A stretch of DNA of 64,000 nt from Unio delphinus (Eukaryota; Mollusca; Bivalvia; Unionida; Unionidae): NCBI GenBank assembly GCA_029339505.1, contig JAQISU010000026.1, positions 2,066,001 to 2,130,000 of the forward strand, in the 5' to 3' direction. Under the pieces are notes generated by a model. It was given only the letters and a program-made list of their open reading frames with translations, made no database searches and was not told the origin of the DNA. This document shows positions 23,990-36,699 of this stretch, one piece after another. The position numbers were made by a program, and so were the translations under genes. The stretch's first letter is position 1. Each line of letters begins with the position of its first letter.

Positions 23990-24990
23990 CATGTCTCGCT
24001 AGGATTTTAAAACTAGGAGTCCAGGACTCCCATTTTGGTAATAATTGGAGTCCCACCAGCAAAAGTTGCAATCCCATCACAGACAATGTTGCACTTTGCA
24101 GAATTGAAGAACTGATGGTTGCCAATACGTTTAATTTCCACAGTCTTTATAACACTGACATGTATAATTGTGTCAGTGTATTCGGTGTGTCTGGTAATTC
24201 TGCACAAGGATATGTCATTTCTGTTAACAATGGATCACATGTTATTTTGGTTGAAAATTCAATTTTTGGCTGAAATGCCAGAAAGAGTCCAAAGTAATGT
24301 ATTTCATTTCCATAGCCTGATGCAAAAACATTACATCTTTTGAAAGCTATGTTCATAATAGGCCACCATATCTTGAGTCATGGAATTATAGGGGTGATAT
24401 CCCATTTGTCCAAACATTTGTATTATTTTGAATATAATATTCTGGTGATAATTGAAACTTTTCAATTGGTAAGCATTGCAGAATTTTATTCCCATCAAAT
24501 GAATTTGGTATGGGTTTTGTGCCAAAACAGGTGACTTTAGATGCACAGAATAGCCTGACAGTGCTGTAAATCTTGTTAGTCCTTCAGGGTGAGACTGGTT
24601 TTTGTCAATCCAATGAATGGTCACATTCCAAACATTATGTCAGGCATCACACACTTTCTTTCACTTGGCTACAATTCCATCCAAACTGTCAGTTCTAGAA
24701 ACTTCAGCACACTTCTGAATCTCATTAAAAATCTTTTTCAGTTTGCCATTTAACCCAAATACCAGATTTGCAAATAAAGTTTTGTCCAACTCTTGATATG
24801 TCTTGATTTCAAAGTCGCATGCACTATTTATTTGGCTACTATTAGAAATGAACACAATAATGGAAGCTAAAGTTCTGGTGTACTCGTATAATATTATAAT
24901 AACCACATGTACATATCCGGATCTTTCCGTCTCTGAGATCATTCGTTGTAAATTACAGCACATTTTCATACCCAAGCTGCTAGTCAAGTC
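23990..24990 (-). pseudogene. Decayed intronless ORF cluster, unrecognised
   Basis: Consecutive minus-strand open frames (24661-24987, 24331-24624, 24147-24356, 24013-24207) lie end to end over about 1 kb in changing registers, with mixed charged and aromatic content. This is consistent with a retroposed or transposon-derived coding sequence broken by frameshifts. No family is recognised, and a chance cluster cannot be excluded. Confidence 0.3.
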
Positions 24991-25737
24991 TTTAAACTTG
25001 CCGCCCAGCTATTGCAACATGTTTTTTTGATGAACGCTTATAAATTACAGCAGACAATGGTATTTACTGCACTGCTTTGTTTGGTATTTTCACAACAAAT
25101 GTGGCATTAGAAAACAACCTTGACCTTATAGCATATCTTATAATCCACAACATAACATTGTCCCATATGTTTTCTGAACTACTTAATTATATTTTTACGC
25201 TAAATCTTCTTTCATATAGATATAAGAAAAGCGGCAATCTATTTAAGTGGTACTTCCAAGACACGGTGATATCCCCCATTACTGGCTCACTAATTTCAAA
25301 CTGATTTATAAAGAAGATAATGCAAAGTCTGTATTTGAAATCTTTATATTCTTAGCAGGTTTAAACTTAAAAAGTGCTTTAAACTGATTCTATTCTTAAA
25401 ATACAAATTTTGATTTAAATATTGATGTTTAAGTTTGAAACAGAAATTGGTATGTTTTTATCAGCAAATAGATAACTTGCTCAGGGAAGGGTTAATGGTC
25501 AGTAAGCTAATAAAGCACATGCCAGTGAACGTGCAAGAGTTTGTTGGCACAACTGGTATCAACACCAGCTTTGAAGCATGCAATATATTTTGCCTTGTGC
25601 TACAACACAACATTGTCAGATCTACCTGGCTTGGGTAAGGCAGCGTTTGAAAAGTTATAAACAGTTGTTTTCACTTTCAAAACTGAAGAAAGTTTACAGT
25701 TTTTGGCAACTCACTCACCAGTTCACCTTGTTGTTGT
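24991..25737. other. Non-coding interval
   Basis: Short open frames only. No motif or repeat is recognised. Confidence 0.5.
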
Positions 25738-25962
25738 TGTTGCTATAGGGCTTAATGCCATTTTTCAGCACACGATAGGCTATACATGGCAGCCAGTATT
25801 ATTGTAGGAGGAAAAACCAGGGAACCCCCCCCCCCGGAAAAAACAACCGACCCACGAGAAGCTACTGGCAAGCTTTCTCACATGACTATATTACCCGAAT
25901 CTTAGACTCGAACCCACACAGACAGAGGTGAGTGCATTAGACCACTCGGGGCCTCTTCAGTT
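25738..25962 (-). mobile_element. tRNA-derived SINE, copy 4
   Basis: Reverse orientation. Read on the minus strand it has GAGTGGTCTAATGCACTC (A-box region), GGGTTCGAGTC (B-box), GCTTCTCGTGGGTCGGT, CTTCC-type and AATACTGGCTGCC motifs, and a final TGGCATTAAGCCC. A run of ten or more G (C on plus) at about 25827-25837 is a local length variant of the GGGG stretch in the other copies. Confidence 0.7.
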
Positions 25963-26617
25963 CACCTGGTAGTGTGACCCTTGACATGGAGAGGTGCAGA
26001 ATCATACATTATACATGCCCAGATAACGGTAAATATGGTGGTGAATGCAGTTAATATTGACTTGCCAAACTAATAGAAATAGACTGAAAGAACTTAACCC
26101 AGATTAACAACTTTGACAAGTTTATTGTCTGACTTGAACAACAAATAGTTTGGGATGATGGGCTTTAGAAGTGGATAAGCACCGATTATTTCTTTCTAGC
26201 TGGAACTGTATGTTGTGCTAGTTAGATATTTTTTAATTACTGTCTGCATTATATATTCATCCTACCTAATCAAAATTATGATCACCAGGGTACTATTATC
26301 CCAGACCATATTTTGATGCAGGGTCATAAACATCCAGAGAACATGACTCTCAATGATGTCACAACCATAAAATATGTTTAAACTGATCAACATAGTCATG
26401 CAGATATAAACATTTGTCAAAAGTCCTATTATTATCATTTGAAAAATGAAATAAATAAACTTACCATGAGAAAAAAGTGAATTTCACTAATTGTCTTTCT
26501 TTCAATCAGTAAGTCCACATGACTCACAGCTGATATAGAAATGTTATTATTGATATTCTGAGGTACATCTTTTATTATCATAATTTGTAGAATCTAAATC
26601 AAACATTTTTGTGATTT
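25963..26617. other. Non-coding interval between two SINEs
   Basis: AT-rich sequence with no supported feature. Confidence 0.5.
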
Positions 26618-26880
26618 TTTATTATGGTTTAATGCCATTTTCAGCACAATATAGGCTAAACATGGCGGCCAGTATTAATGGTGGAGGAAAAACTGGTGGG
26701 GGTTAGAAGCCAGACGATCCCCGGAAAGAACCACCGACCCACGCGAAGCTACTGGCAAGCTTTCTCACATAACTATATTTGCCGAATTTTAGACTCAAAC
26801 ACACGCAGACAGAGGTCAGATGGCAGTGGTTCGTAATGGACAGTGCTTTAGACCACTCGGACAGTCAGGGCCCCCTATAA
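26618..26880 (-). mobile_element. tRNA-derived SINE, copy 5 (most complete)
   Basis: Read on the minus strand it contains CCGAGTGGTCTAAAGCACTG, the ACTGCCATCTGACC segment also seen in copy 1, a degenerate B-box (GTTTGAGTC), the GTGGGTCGGTGGTTC core and AATACTGGCCGCC, and ends TGGCATTAAACC. It carries a roughly 20-bp insert (GGGGTTAGAAGCC region) not seen in the other copies. Confidence 0.7.
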
Positions 26881-28221
26881 ATCAAATATAAATTTATGAT
26901 GTATTTGATAACCAAAATAGTACCATCTGTATTATTGCCTACCGGTATTTTAAACTGGATTTTCTATCCGATATATATGCAATTTTTTTTACTTAAACAG
27001 TAAATTTTCAATCAGGCTTTATGAGAATCTCATTATTAACTTTTTGACCAATTTATTATTTATAAGTTGGTTTGATAATGGGAAGATATACAATACATGA
27101 AAAAAGAAACTGTAACATTATGTCTTCTGTCTCTGATTACTTAAACTTTTCAACATATAAGTTATCATAGATGCATGCCAGTTTAAAAGTATTTTTTTAA
27201 AAATAGCAAATTACATTCAAAGATCTGAACTTATGCATATTCAAAATTTCAATTAAATATTGGAAAACAATCATATACAAATTTTTAACAATAAATCATA
27301 AGCAAATATTTTTATTTAAAAAATATGAATATAATTTTTCCCAATTAGATTATTTCACCTTCTGCATCAAAGTCTATTCCAAAATGAAGATTATGAAAAA
27401 TATAATAAAAACTTGAGGGATATTAAATCAATTTCCTTAATGTAATTTTTTTTTCTCCTTTACACTTAAGTTTTCTATGTGCTATTGATGTTTCTCTGCA
27501 ATATATTATTTCTACGGCACATGTGTACAATGGTGTTACAGTAAGTAATAAACTGCTGGAGGTGCGTCAAAATGGGTGATGTACTGCACAATCTGTACGA
27601 CAACGGGTCGTTTAGGTGATAGCTCGTTAGAAGGGTATGAAGAAAGATATGTCCTTTGTTATCCATACTTTGTTTAAATAACTAATGTTTCTAAAGTAAT
27701 GAACGATATCACTATGAAAGAAGTATATCTCTGAAAAAGGGGAAAATACGTGCTGAAGACAGTGATGTGCGTCAAAACCGAGTAGTCCAGGATATATCAT
27801 TACACAATTTACAGTATACCAGAGGTAAGGGGCAAACAATCCGCGTGCTGTTAAACTGTATTAAATCCATTTATTCTTCTATACTTTAACATAATCAAAA
27901 TATTAATTAGGAGAGATGATGAATTAAGTTCCCACTTGGTTGTCCTGAAATACTGAAACTTAACGTAAATAGCGCAAGTTAACAACAATTCTTTGCAATC
28001 GACTATCGAATCCGCTGAGCATACTTACACTGCCATGCTAATTTACATATAATCCGAAACATCAGCTAGTTTTAATATAGCAATTGGGGGTTCTTCAGCA
28101 TGAACCATTAAAAAGATACAACAAATTATCGAATTTCGCAAATGCTTTTCGACATTCTTCTTCCATATTTTCTAACTACTTTCCATGACTTCTGGACCGG
28201 AGAGTTTCCGTTTATCTCCCC
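26881..28221. other. Non-coding interval
   Basis: Strongly AT-rich with poly-A and poly-T runs. Minus open frames at 27475-27666 and 27627-27839 show no supporting motif. Confidence 0.5.
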
Positions 28222-28272
<51 letters not shown>

Positions 28273-28962
28273 GAGGACTTTGTATAGCGCCTAATCTTTT
28301 GAAGCTCTAAGCGTTTTACACCATCAATAATGATATGACTTTACTACAGAACAACAAATGACAAAAACAATGAAATTGGAAAACATAAAAACATGCTGAA
28401 AACATATAAGATACAAAACATGATTAGGTCGCTAAGTTTGTCCCTGCAGTCGAAACAGGTGAGTTTTAAGAGCACTCTTAAAAGGGACCACTGTGTCTTT
28501 GTGTCTAATTTCAATGGGCAATTCGTTCCACGTCGCCGGGCCCTGGTGTGCAAACGAACGTTGTCCATATGACTTTATTTTCACCTTGGGAACAATGAGT
28601 ATACGATTATCAGAAGAAGAGCGTAAGGATCTAGCTGGTGTATACACACGGGTGAGGCTGGATAGGTATGTTGGACTGGAGTCTCTTATTTGAAACATAG
28701 CACAGAGAACAAATTTTGTGTTTGATTCTGTATCGAATTGATAGCCAATGTAGGGTACAGAGCAGTGGTGAGATGTGCTCTGATCGAGGTACTCTAAAGA
28801 TGATCCGTGCAGCTGTGTTTTGAACTTTTAAAGTTTCTGGATTAAATATTGTGACGAACCAGACAGAATTGAGTTACAATAGTCCAGTCTTGAAAGTACT
28901 AATGAACACACAAGTGTTTTAGTGGCATCAACTGAAAGATATTTACGAATGGAACTCTCGAT

Positions 28963-29454
28963 TCAAGATATGCAGCCTTGCATATGTTCATGACATGTTG
29001 GTGCAATGTGAGAGTATTGTCTAGAGTAACGCCTAGGTTCCGTACTGACTGAGAATTTAATGTTGGTGTTGCTGATATTTATTGTCTGAGGTAAAGGACG
29101 TGAATGAGAAAGTCTTTGTGTTGTGATCAGAATAGCCTCAGTTTTATCATCATTCATGTGCAGCTTGTTACATGTCATCCATGATTTCACATCAGAAATG
29201 CACTTCTCTACTCCATGGATGGTAGCATCAACTTCAGTTGGGTGGCTAGACTTGTATATTTGGGTGTCATCAGCATACAAATGGTGCGACACTGGGTGAT
29301 GTTCTATGGCACTTGAGAGCGGCTGAGTATACAGAATGAAGAGAACAGGTCCAAGAACAGATCCCAGTGGAACACCACAACATACGTCAACTGGGCTGGA
29401 GTGTATTCCATTTGCAGATATAATTTGTGTCCTGTTGACTAAGTAGGACTTCAA
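28963..29454 (-). pseudogene. LINE reverse transcriptase core (broken)
   Basis: It contains GVPLGSVLGPVLF (the GxPQGSxLxPxLF motif with Leu for Gln) and YADD at residues 60-63, followed by SWMTCNKLHMNDDKTE, all typical of CR1/L2-type RT. The upstream RT motifs (KSCELDPIPTSLL, FKTAIVKPLLKK) are in a separate frame at 29717-29953. The C-terminal tail with YGQRSFAHQGPATWNELP is in a third block at 28432-28698. Confidence 0.85.
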
Positions 29455-30801
29455 CCACTATAAGGCTATATTCTGAATGCCAAATACATGCTGGAGACGG
29501 TGAAGTAATATATCATGGTCTATTGTGTCAAATGCTGCAGATAAATCCTTTAGAGTGAGGACTGTAATTTTTCCACTATCCAAAGTAGAGAGAATGTCAG
29601 AAGATTAGTTTCCGTACTGTGGCAAGGGCGATATGTAGTCTGTACATTGCTAAAAAAGATTGTTTGAATTCAAATGAGATACAAGTTGAGTTAGAACAAC
29701 CTTTCCTAAGATTTTTTTATATGAATGGGAGATTATAAACTAGGCGGTAGTTCTTTAAATCGTTATAGTCCAGTGTTGGTTTCTTCAGCAGTGGCTTTAC
29801 GATGGCAGTTTTGAAAAATGATGGGAATTCCCCTGATGAGAGAGATATATAAGTAACATGAGTTAGTGAAGGCAATATTGGGTCTAAGCACTCAAGCAGC
29901 AGTGATGTCGGAATTGGATCAAGTTCACAAGACTTTGGTGCACTTTTCATCACGATTGTCCGTACTAAATCAATAGAAACAGGTTCAAATGCTCCTAACG
30001 GTTGTCGCTGAAAGTCTGCATCATAACTCTATGGTGACAAATCAGTTGAAATTGTACTGTCAAGCGAATCTCTAATGGTTTGTACTTTGTCATCGAAGAA
30101 ATTTGCAAATTGTCTGGTAGGTCTAGTGGAGAGAAGGTTGTTGGAAGTGGTGTTCATTTGTTCCTTGACATTAGTTTGTTAGTTATCTCGAAGAGTTCTT
30201 TGCAGCTGGAACTCTCTGTGATCGTAGTACTGTAGTGGGATGATTTGGCTAAATGGACTATGTTTGTGACCATCTTCTTAGCGGCTTCGTAGATTTGTTT
30301 ATGAATAGTGAGTCGGTGGAAAGCCAAAGCCTCTCTGCTTTTCGGCGATGTCTTTTAGCAGTGCGAAGCTGGTCCCTAAAACTGCTACACCATGGAGAAC
30401 ACTTTTTTTTTTATTGATACTCTGCATTTGGTGGCTGGGGCATGTTTTTCAAGCAATGAACGCAGGCAGTTATCAAGTTGTTCCGCTGTTGGATGTAAGA
30501 AAGTTGTTAGGTTTTCTTGGATGTCATGCACGAATTTGGTTCTATTTATCATACAGATGTTTCTTTTAGTAGCAAATAGAGGTGGAAGGTTAGGGACTGA
30601 TACGTCGAGATGGCATACAATGCGGAGGTGATCCGATGCAAGTTTGTGGGATACAAGGGTGGATTGCAGAATATTATCATCAGGTCTATAAAGAAACAAA
30701 TCTAAAATGTGACCAAGTTTATGGGTAGGTTGGTTAACTGACTGTTTAAGATTGAAAACATGAATGGAATCTAGGAGTTTTGACATGTATGGTTTACCAG
30801 G

Positions 30802-31533
30802 TCAGTCAAAGTGAAAGTTGAAATCTCGAAGAATAATTAGGTTGCCACCTATCGAATTTCCATACTCTAGAAGATTTGGAAACTGCTCCAAAAAGAGAGA
30901 TTCAGTCAGCTTGTTTTTTCTACTAGGAGGAGGACGGTAGAGACAGAAAAAATGGACTGATCTTTGTTCCAGTGTGAGCGTTGTTTGGACTAGTTCAAAC
31001 GATGTGTGGCAGAAATTGAAGGTTGTGTTGTACTTAAGGCATTTGATCACGGAATTCTTTGTAATTACAGCAATTCCACCTCCACGAGAGTTGCGGGGGA
31101 ACGACCTGATGGAGTAATCGCTGGGTGTTAAATCCGCACACTTAGATTCATCATCTGCGGAATGTAACCAAGTTTCTGTCAGGAAGAAGACGTCAATATT
31201 CTGGTCGTTGATAAAATTAACAATTTCTGTGCGCTTTTCCGGTGATCCTACTGATTGAGCGTTGAATAATGCAATACGTAGTGGTATCCCTGGGACAGTT
31301 GACTCAACGGTTGACGATTTAAGAGGAATATGAACCAGGTACTTAAAATTAACGGCAGAATTTTTAAGTTGTTTATCCGTTACGGGCGAAAGGGAGATAA
31401 CTGGAATTCTTCTTCCTGTACTACGCCGGCCAGCTTTGAAAGAACGTTTCTTTTTTCGCTTCCGTTTACATTTAAGAAATGATGAATGTATTCCCAGTTC
31501 GTTTAGTCTTGAGCACAACCAAGGTGTGGTCAT
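30802..31533 (-). pseudogene. LINE endonuclease domain (broken)
   Basis: Recognised by LRIALFNAQSVG near the domain start, FFLTETWL (catalytic Glu motif), GGGIAVI, and the closing LIILRDFNFHFD, where the usual GDFN-type motif reads RDFN. A stop follows immediately. The reading frame resumes at 30786 with the rest of the domain, including VNQPTH...LDLF and the SDH motif at 30385-30786. The N-terminal 60 residues are Lys/Arg-rich. Confidence 0.8.
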
Positions 31534-31811
31534 TTAATCCAATTAATGAGGGTTCATCGTATTGTAAGCGGTCACGTGACGGCGGTTTATTCAAAAACAA
31601 ATGACGTCTTAACATTGGGACAAAACAGCTGAGAAAAGTTCTAATTGTTCTCGTTTCCAAAACAAGGAGATGAATTAACACATCCTTACGGAACAGCCAA
31701 TGCATGATGAAACACAATAATGTAGACGATGATAGAGAACAAGCACAAATATCATAAATATAGCACAAAATCGGAAGAGCCTATCTCGAGTAGTTAAGCG
31801 ATGGCGACCAT

Positions 31812-31813
<2 letters not shown>

Positions 31814-31901
<88 letters not shown>
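31814..31901. repeat. (AT)n microsatellite
   Basis: A pure AT dinucleotide run of about 88 bp just beyond the 5' end of the LINE. Confidence 0.95.
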
Positions 31902-31906
<5 letters not shown>

Positions 31907-32275
31907 CAACAGAATCTCTTTGTACAATCACTTTTGAAATAACTTCCGTTTGGGGATATCTAATCTAATTTTTCATTTTCAAAGCATGAACAATCGGAAA
32001 TGAAATCAGGGTTTCCCTGTCGTTGAACTTGAAGAAGCACATGCTACAAAAGGTCAACACCGAAAGGACCAGAAAAAATGAAATGTAAGGAACAATGTTG
32101 GAACTTGTACATATAAAAACTGTGTCGTCCTCAGCGTTTTGGATAAATGTAAGTTTCTCATCCTCTATCCAAAATATAAAATATAATGAAAATTCTTGGT
32201 AAGATTTTGAAACTGAAATTCTATTTTTTTAAAGACAGCGCAGGAGCAAGATAAGAAAAGAAGAAACAACATAAA

Positions 32276-32284
32276 TACTACTAT

Positions 32285-32316
<32 letters not shown>

Positions 32317-32344
32317 TTACTGATAATAATAATAATAACAACAA

Positions 32345-32439
<95 letters not shown>

Positions 32440-32440
32440 T
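32276..32440. repeat. (TAC)n followed by (AAT)n trinucleotide tracts
   Basis: (TAC)n to about 32320, then (AAT)n to about 32440 with a few interruptions. It lies just before the second LINE fragment. Confidence 0.95.
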
Positions 32441-32544
32441 ACCAAGGTACTAATTATTGGCACATTCAAGTCCATCAAAGTACTGCCCAAAGTGATATAG
32501 ACCCAAGACAATTCGGATCGACTCCGGGTGAAATTAAGACAATT

Positions 32545-33390
32545 CATCCCAACTGAAAAAACAGAAACATGGTTAACAACATCAGGCGATGAGCCCAAGT
32601 GCGCGGATCTGATACCCACCCGTTACTCCATCAAGTTGTTCTCCCGCCACTCTTGCAGAGGTGGATTGGCGTCATGGCAAAAATATTCCATGATAAAACG
32701 TCTTAAATACAACAAAACTTTCAATTTCTGCCACACATCGTTTGAATTAGTCCAAGCAAACAACATTCACACTGGAACAAAGGTCAGTCCATTTTTTCTG
32801 CCTCTATCGCACTCCTCCTAGTAGAAAAAACAAGTTGACTTAAAATCTCTCTTTTTGGAACAGTTTCCTAGTCTCCTGGGAAATGGAAATTCGATAGATG
32901 GCAACCTGATTATTCTGGGAGATTTAAATTTTCACTTTGATTGTTCTGGAAACCCATACACATACAATCCTAGATTCCATTCATGTTTTCAACCTTAAAC
33001 ATTCAGTTAATCAACCCACCCATAAATATGGTCACATTTTAGACTGGAGTCTTCACGACCTGATGATGATATTCACTTGTCCATCGGTGTATCCCACGAA
33101 CTTGTAATCAGATCAGCTCTTCATTATATGCCATCTGGACGTATCAGTCCCTAACCCTCCACCTGTATTTGCTACTAAGAGAAACCTCCGTATGATATAT
33201 AGAACTAAACTAATGCATGAAATTCAAACAAACGAAACAACTTGCTTACCTTCTACAGCAGAACAACTCGATAACTGCCTGCTTTCATTGCTTGAAAAAC
33301 ATGCCCCAGCCACCAAGTGCAGAGTATCAATTCAAAAGTGTTCCCCGTGGTATAGCAATGTTAGAGGTACCAGCTTCGAACTGCTAAAAG
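32545..33390 (+). mobile_element. Second CR1/L2-type LINE fragment, opposite orientation
   Basis: The plus-strand frames match the first LINE: ETWL, DEPKCADLIPTRYSI, LKYNKTFNFCHTSFELVQ, and TAEQLDNCLLSLLEKHAPA with ATKCRVSI. It covers the endonuclease to linker region only. It is 5'- and 3'-truncated and interrupted by many stops. The two copies lie head to head about 1 kb apart. Confidence 0.8.
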
Positions 33391-33544
33391 AGATCGCGCC
33401 AGGTAGCATCATTATCATAATCATTTCTTACAAGTACAACTGTATGTTTGACTCCGAAAGTTACCTTTCTATCATTTCTACAAAATCTAAAGGTACGTTA
33501 CAATGGAATTACACAGGAAAATCTTCCACGATCACATTTTAACA

Positions 33545-34546
33545 TTAATTGACGCGCTCTAAAACCAATATTGAAATCTGGGTTGTCATGAACCAAAGAT
33601 AATAAACGGCATCGTTGGTCTGCAAAGATTTTGTTGTCGTCTTAACAATATTATGTCTAGAATCAGGATATTCAGCATTATCTTTTGCAAACATTATTGA
33701 TGGACCAACTGATCTTGTATAATCATCTGAATATCTTGCTAGACCTATTATTATTGTAGCAACGTCAACATTAACCCGAATGGTTTCAAATTTTCTTCCA
33801 TCTGTCATGTATGCAGTAGGTTCGAATAACACCATAATTCCATTATTGACAAAACCAACTCTGATATTAGCTCTGTATTCTCTATTAGCGAGGACGTCTG
33901 TTACAAGTTCCCCTTCTACTTCAATACATGCTTCCGCGGGTAAGAAATATCTACTTGTATCCTGAACTTGCAGTTCGTTTTATCCACGCCGATTTAGTTG
34001 TCTTGCTTCATAAGAATAATAATGATAATCGCGTACACGAATTCATCTTCGAGTAATGGTTTGTAAATAGCAAACAATGGATTGGATATATGTTTAAACA
34101 TTTTATTATAATTGGTATCGTCTAACACGAAGACCATATCCTGTTATCAGACTTGTATTTATATTTCTTTCTGCTTCATCAGCCAAATCTGCTAGTGTTT
34201 TATTTGCGGCTTGATTTATTATATTACTGACATTAGCAGGCAACACTTCATTGCTGGGTAATTGTACTGGTTGAGGTTTTCGTCGTTAATCGTGCTAATC
34301 TATCCTTAATTGCCAAAAAACGCCTTACCGTCAAGATTAGAAATTTCACCAGGAGTTTTATCAACGCCAATAGCTTTCATTCCTAATTGTTTTGTAATCA
34401 GCATTGCCTTTTTGTTTTATAGCTATTCTTCTAAATAAACCCTGAACTGAGTCCATCTCCGTAGAGCGCTTCGTATGCTGGTAATAGCAAATTTATCACT
34501 CTGATCATAATCGGTCCACGTGAAGCATCATGTATAATCATCTTTT

Positions 34547-34601
<55 letters not shown>

Positions 34602-34760
34602 TTCACTGTGATAATCATCAGCAATTTCATCAATAAGAGATTGAAAAACAAATATATCCATGATGCCACCTGTAAATAATCATTGACAAATAACTGCTTG
34701 ATTAATAATTTCTGGAGAATTATTTCCAACATGTTTTCATCCAATTAGAATTTCTAATCG
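33545..34760 (-). pseudogene. Fossil virus-like capsid-type ORF and neighbouring debris
   Basis: A minus-strand frame from about 33965 to 33545 reads coherently (YFLPAEACIEVEG, VNNGIMVLFEP, YSDDYTRSVGPSIM). Further upstream open pieces include YEALYGDGLSSGLFRRIA near 34440 and ADLADEAERNINTSLITG near 34190. The first stretch is clearly related to a plus-strand fossil at 56690-57010 in this window. From memory the pattern recalls capsid-like proteins of large virus-like or Maverick-type elements, but that assignment is weak. Multiple frameshifts and a (TTTA)n insertion at 34547-34603 break it. Confidence 0.4.
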
Positions 34761-35929
34761 TACAGTATCAGAAAGGACGTTGTTAGGACAAGACATAAGG
34801 CCACTTCCTCAAGTGGTACTTCCTCATCCGGCTGCTCCTTTTTCCTTCTTACTTGGTGAAGAACGCAATTCCCAAATTTGTCTAATTTTCTCAAATTTCA
34901 GGCCTTTTCCTTTTCTCGTTCAGTATCTTTGCCACTTAATGCTTGAGATGGTCGCTTTGATTGTTGTTTTTGTGGTTGCTGCTTTTGTGATTGATTTGCC
35001 GTTGTTGTTTTTGTGTAGTATTTTTATTTATACCATCACTTTATTCAATATATCTTGTATCCTTTTTTATATATATCGATCCTATTTATAAATCAAAACG
35101 TGCCAGTCCTTGCGGCTTACGGAATGATCACGGTACTCGGGTATCAGGAATTGTTTTGTTTGATCCAAGCCTTCTACGGGAAGTACAGGTAATCTTACCG
35201 CTTCAGTTGTTTATGTAGGTAATATACTATTTTAAAATTAAATTTATCGTTCAGTTCATCTCTCTGTGTCTCTCTCTTGCTATTTTATGCTCTAATTCTG
35301 GTTCTCGTATATGATATTTTATACCGCCCATATATAATATATTATAGTTAAATTGAGGCTGAGAAATCGTGAGGGAATTATCGAAAACAATTTACCAGAT
35401 GGCTAATAAGCGCATAGAAGCAATATCGAAGCGATAAGTTGATTCATCACGAATGTTTTCGACAGTGGCGAGCATTACTTGCTCTAAAAGGATAAACGGT
35501 TTTGAACTTCGACCAATAACCGTTACTCGTTTTTAAATCGATTATCAACCTGTTTAGTATAGGTGGAGATATCACCTCCATATGAACAATAACATCGATA
35601 ATTGTATTATTCTGTTGCGTCAGCATATTTATGTGAATTACTAATATTGCAATGTTTCTTATTGTCAGTATTCCAAATAGGCATTTACCTATTTTACTAA
35701 TGAAGGGCAAAGCATCTCTCTGACACATTTAAAGTTGTAAAACATCTTCCTCAATTAACTTATTCGTTAATGAGATTGCTGTCGTTTTAAGACTTATTAT
35801 AACTGTGAAATATTACCATTTTTGTAGCAACATCTGTGACAATATTTGATAAATTCAACTAAAGAATTCCGTGAAAGCCTGATTTAAAAGTGTGAATCCA
35901 CTTATAGGCTGAACCATACAAAGTGGGAT
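34761..35929. other. Unassigned interval between the capsid-like fossil and the Gypsy element
   Basis: Short open frames on both strands (34780-35091 plus, 35447-35728 minus) without recognisable motifs. Part of it may belong to the fossil to its left or to the missing 3' LTR of the Gypsy element to its right. Confidence 0.4.
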
Positions 35930-36252
35930 ATGCTGGAGATAACCCCTATTTCAACTTGTTTTTGTTCTGATACTGCGCACCCTGAATTCAGAGTTTGAAA
36001 AAAACACAATCCTACGAACCAAATAGATATTCCATCCATACCTTTAGAGAAAGAAAGAGATCTGAGAGATTTGGCGCCAAAAAGAAGAAAAGGAAATAGA
36101 AGGTACGAGAAAAGAATGGAATGGACGATAGGCCTGTCATTTTCTTTCCCAAATACGAAGGAATTTTTCTTCATAATTTGGTATTGAGTTAAATTACAAA
36201 ATATTTGACCTAGTCGTTTGCGACGTGTATTCGATTGCGTGCGTGTTCTGTA

Positions 36253-36390
36253 AAATGCTTCTTTTAATGGCTGAGAAACATTCTCCGTTGGTTGCCATGA
36301 TGGCGTGGATCCATCGGCCCACTTAACCAAGTAATGCTTCTTCCCAGAAATCCATTTAGATTTCAAAAGTTTATCAACTGAGTACCATTC
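36253..36390 (-). pseudogene. Gypsy C-terminal chromodomain
   Basis: Within the 214-codon frame 35902-36546, residues about 53-98 read WYSVDKLLKSKWISGKKHY followed by LVKWADGSTPSWQPTENV. This is a chromodomain-like fold signature (Y-VDKLL...YLVKW...SWxPxxN) as found at the C-terminus of many Gypsy integrases. Upstream HANRLKHY is the usual integrase C-terminal ending. Confidence 0.75.
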
Positions 36391-36699
36391 TGTAATATTG
36401 TTGTTTGGTGCGTGATCATTGCTCGCTCGATCATGTGGTGCCTGAGTCGACCGAGGGACTACATTAGATGCATCCTGTGTCGGGGGACGATAATCTCTAG
36501 GATTTTTATAGTGCTTAAGCCTATTGGCGTGTAAAAGTGATTTCATTTCTTTATTGTCTGAACAACGGCGTTATCTGTAGGTGTTATTCGGAACTAATTT
36601 AGTAACGTAATATGGACCCTTCCATCGGGGATAACGTTTCTTTGATAACCCTACGGGTATATGTGAAGTTTGTAGGTGTACATAATCTTCAACACGAGA

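Larger units (their letters stand above)
28222..31540 (-). mobile_element. CR1/L2-type LINE, near full length, broken
   Basis: Read on the minus strand, this is an apurinic-type endonuclease region (30802-31533, continuing 30385-30786), an RT amino part (29717-29953), an RT core with YADD (28963-29454) and the C-terminal tail (28432-28698). A 3' UTR follows, ending GCGCTATACAAAGTCCTCG and a (TTA)n tail (28222-28272 on plus), the classic 3' end of the CR1/L2 group. Stops and frameshifts separate the blocks, so the copy cannot make an intact protein. An ORF upstream (31472-31768) may be part of the 5' UTR or an ORF1 remnant. Confidence 0.85.

Noticed and set aside
36070..36085. TGGCGCC as a Gypsy primer-binding site
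   Set aside because: It lies at the 3' end of the element on the coding strand rather than after a 5' LTR, and no LTR pair could be found.
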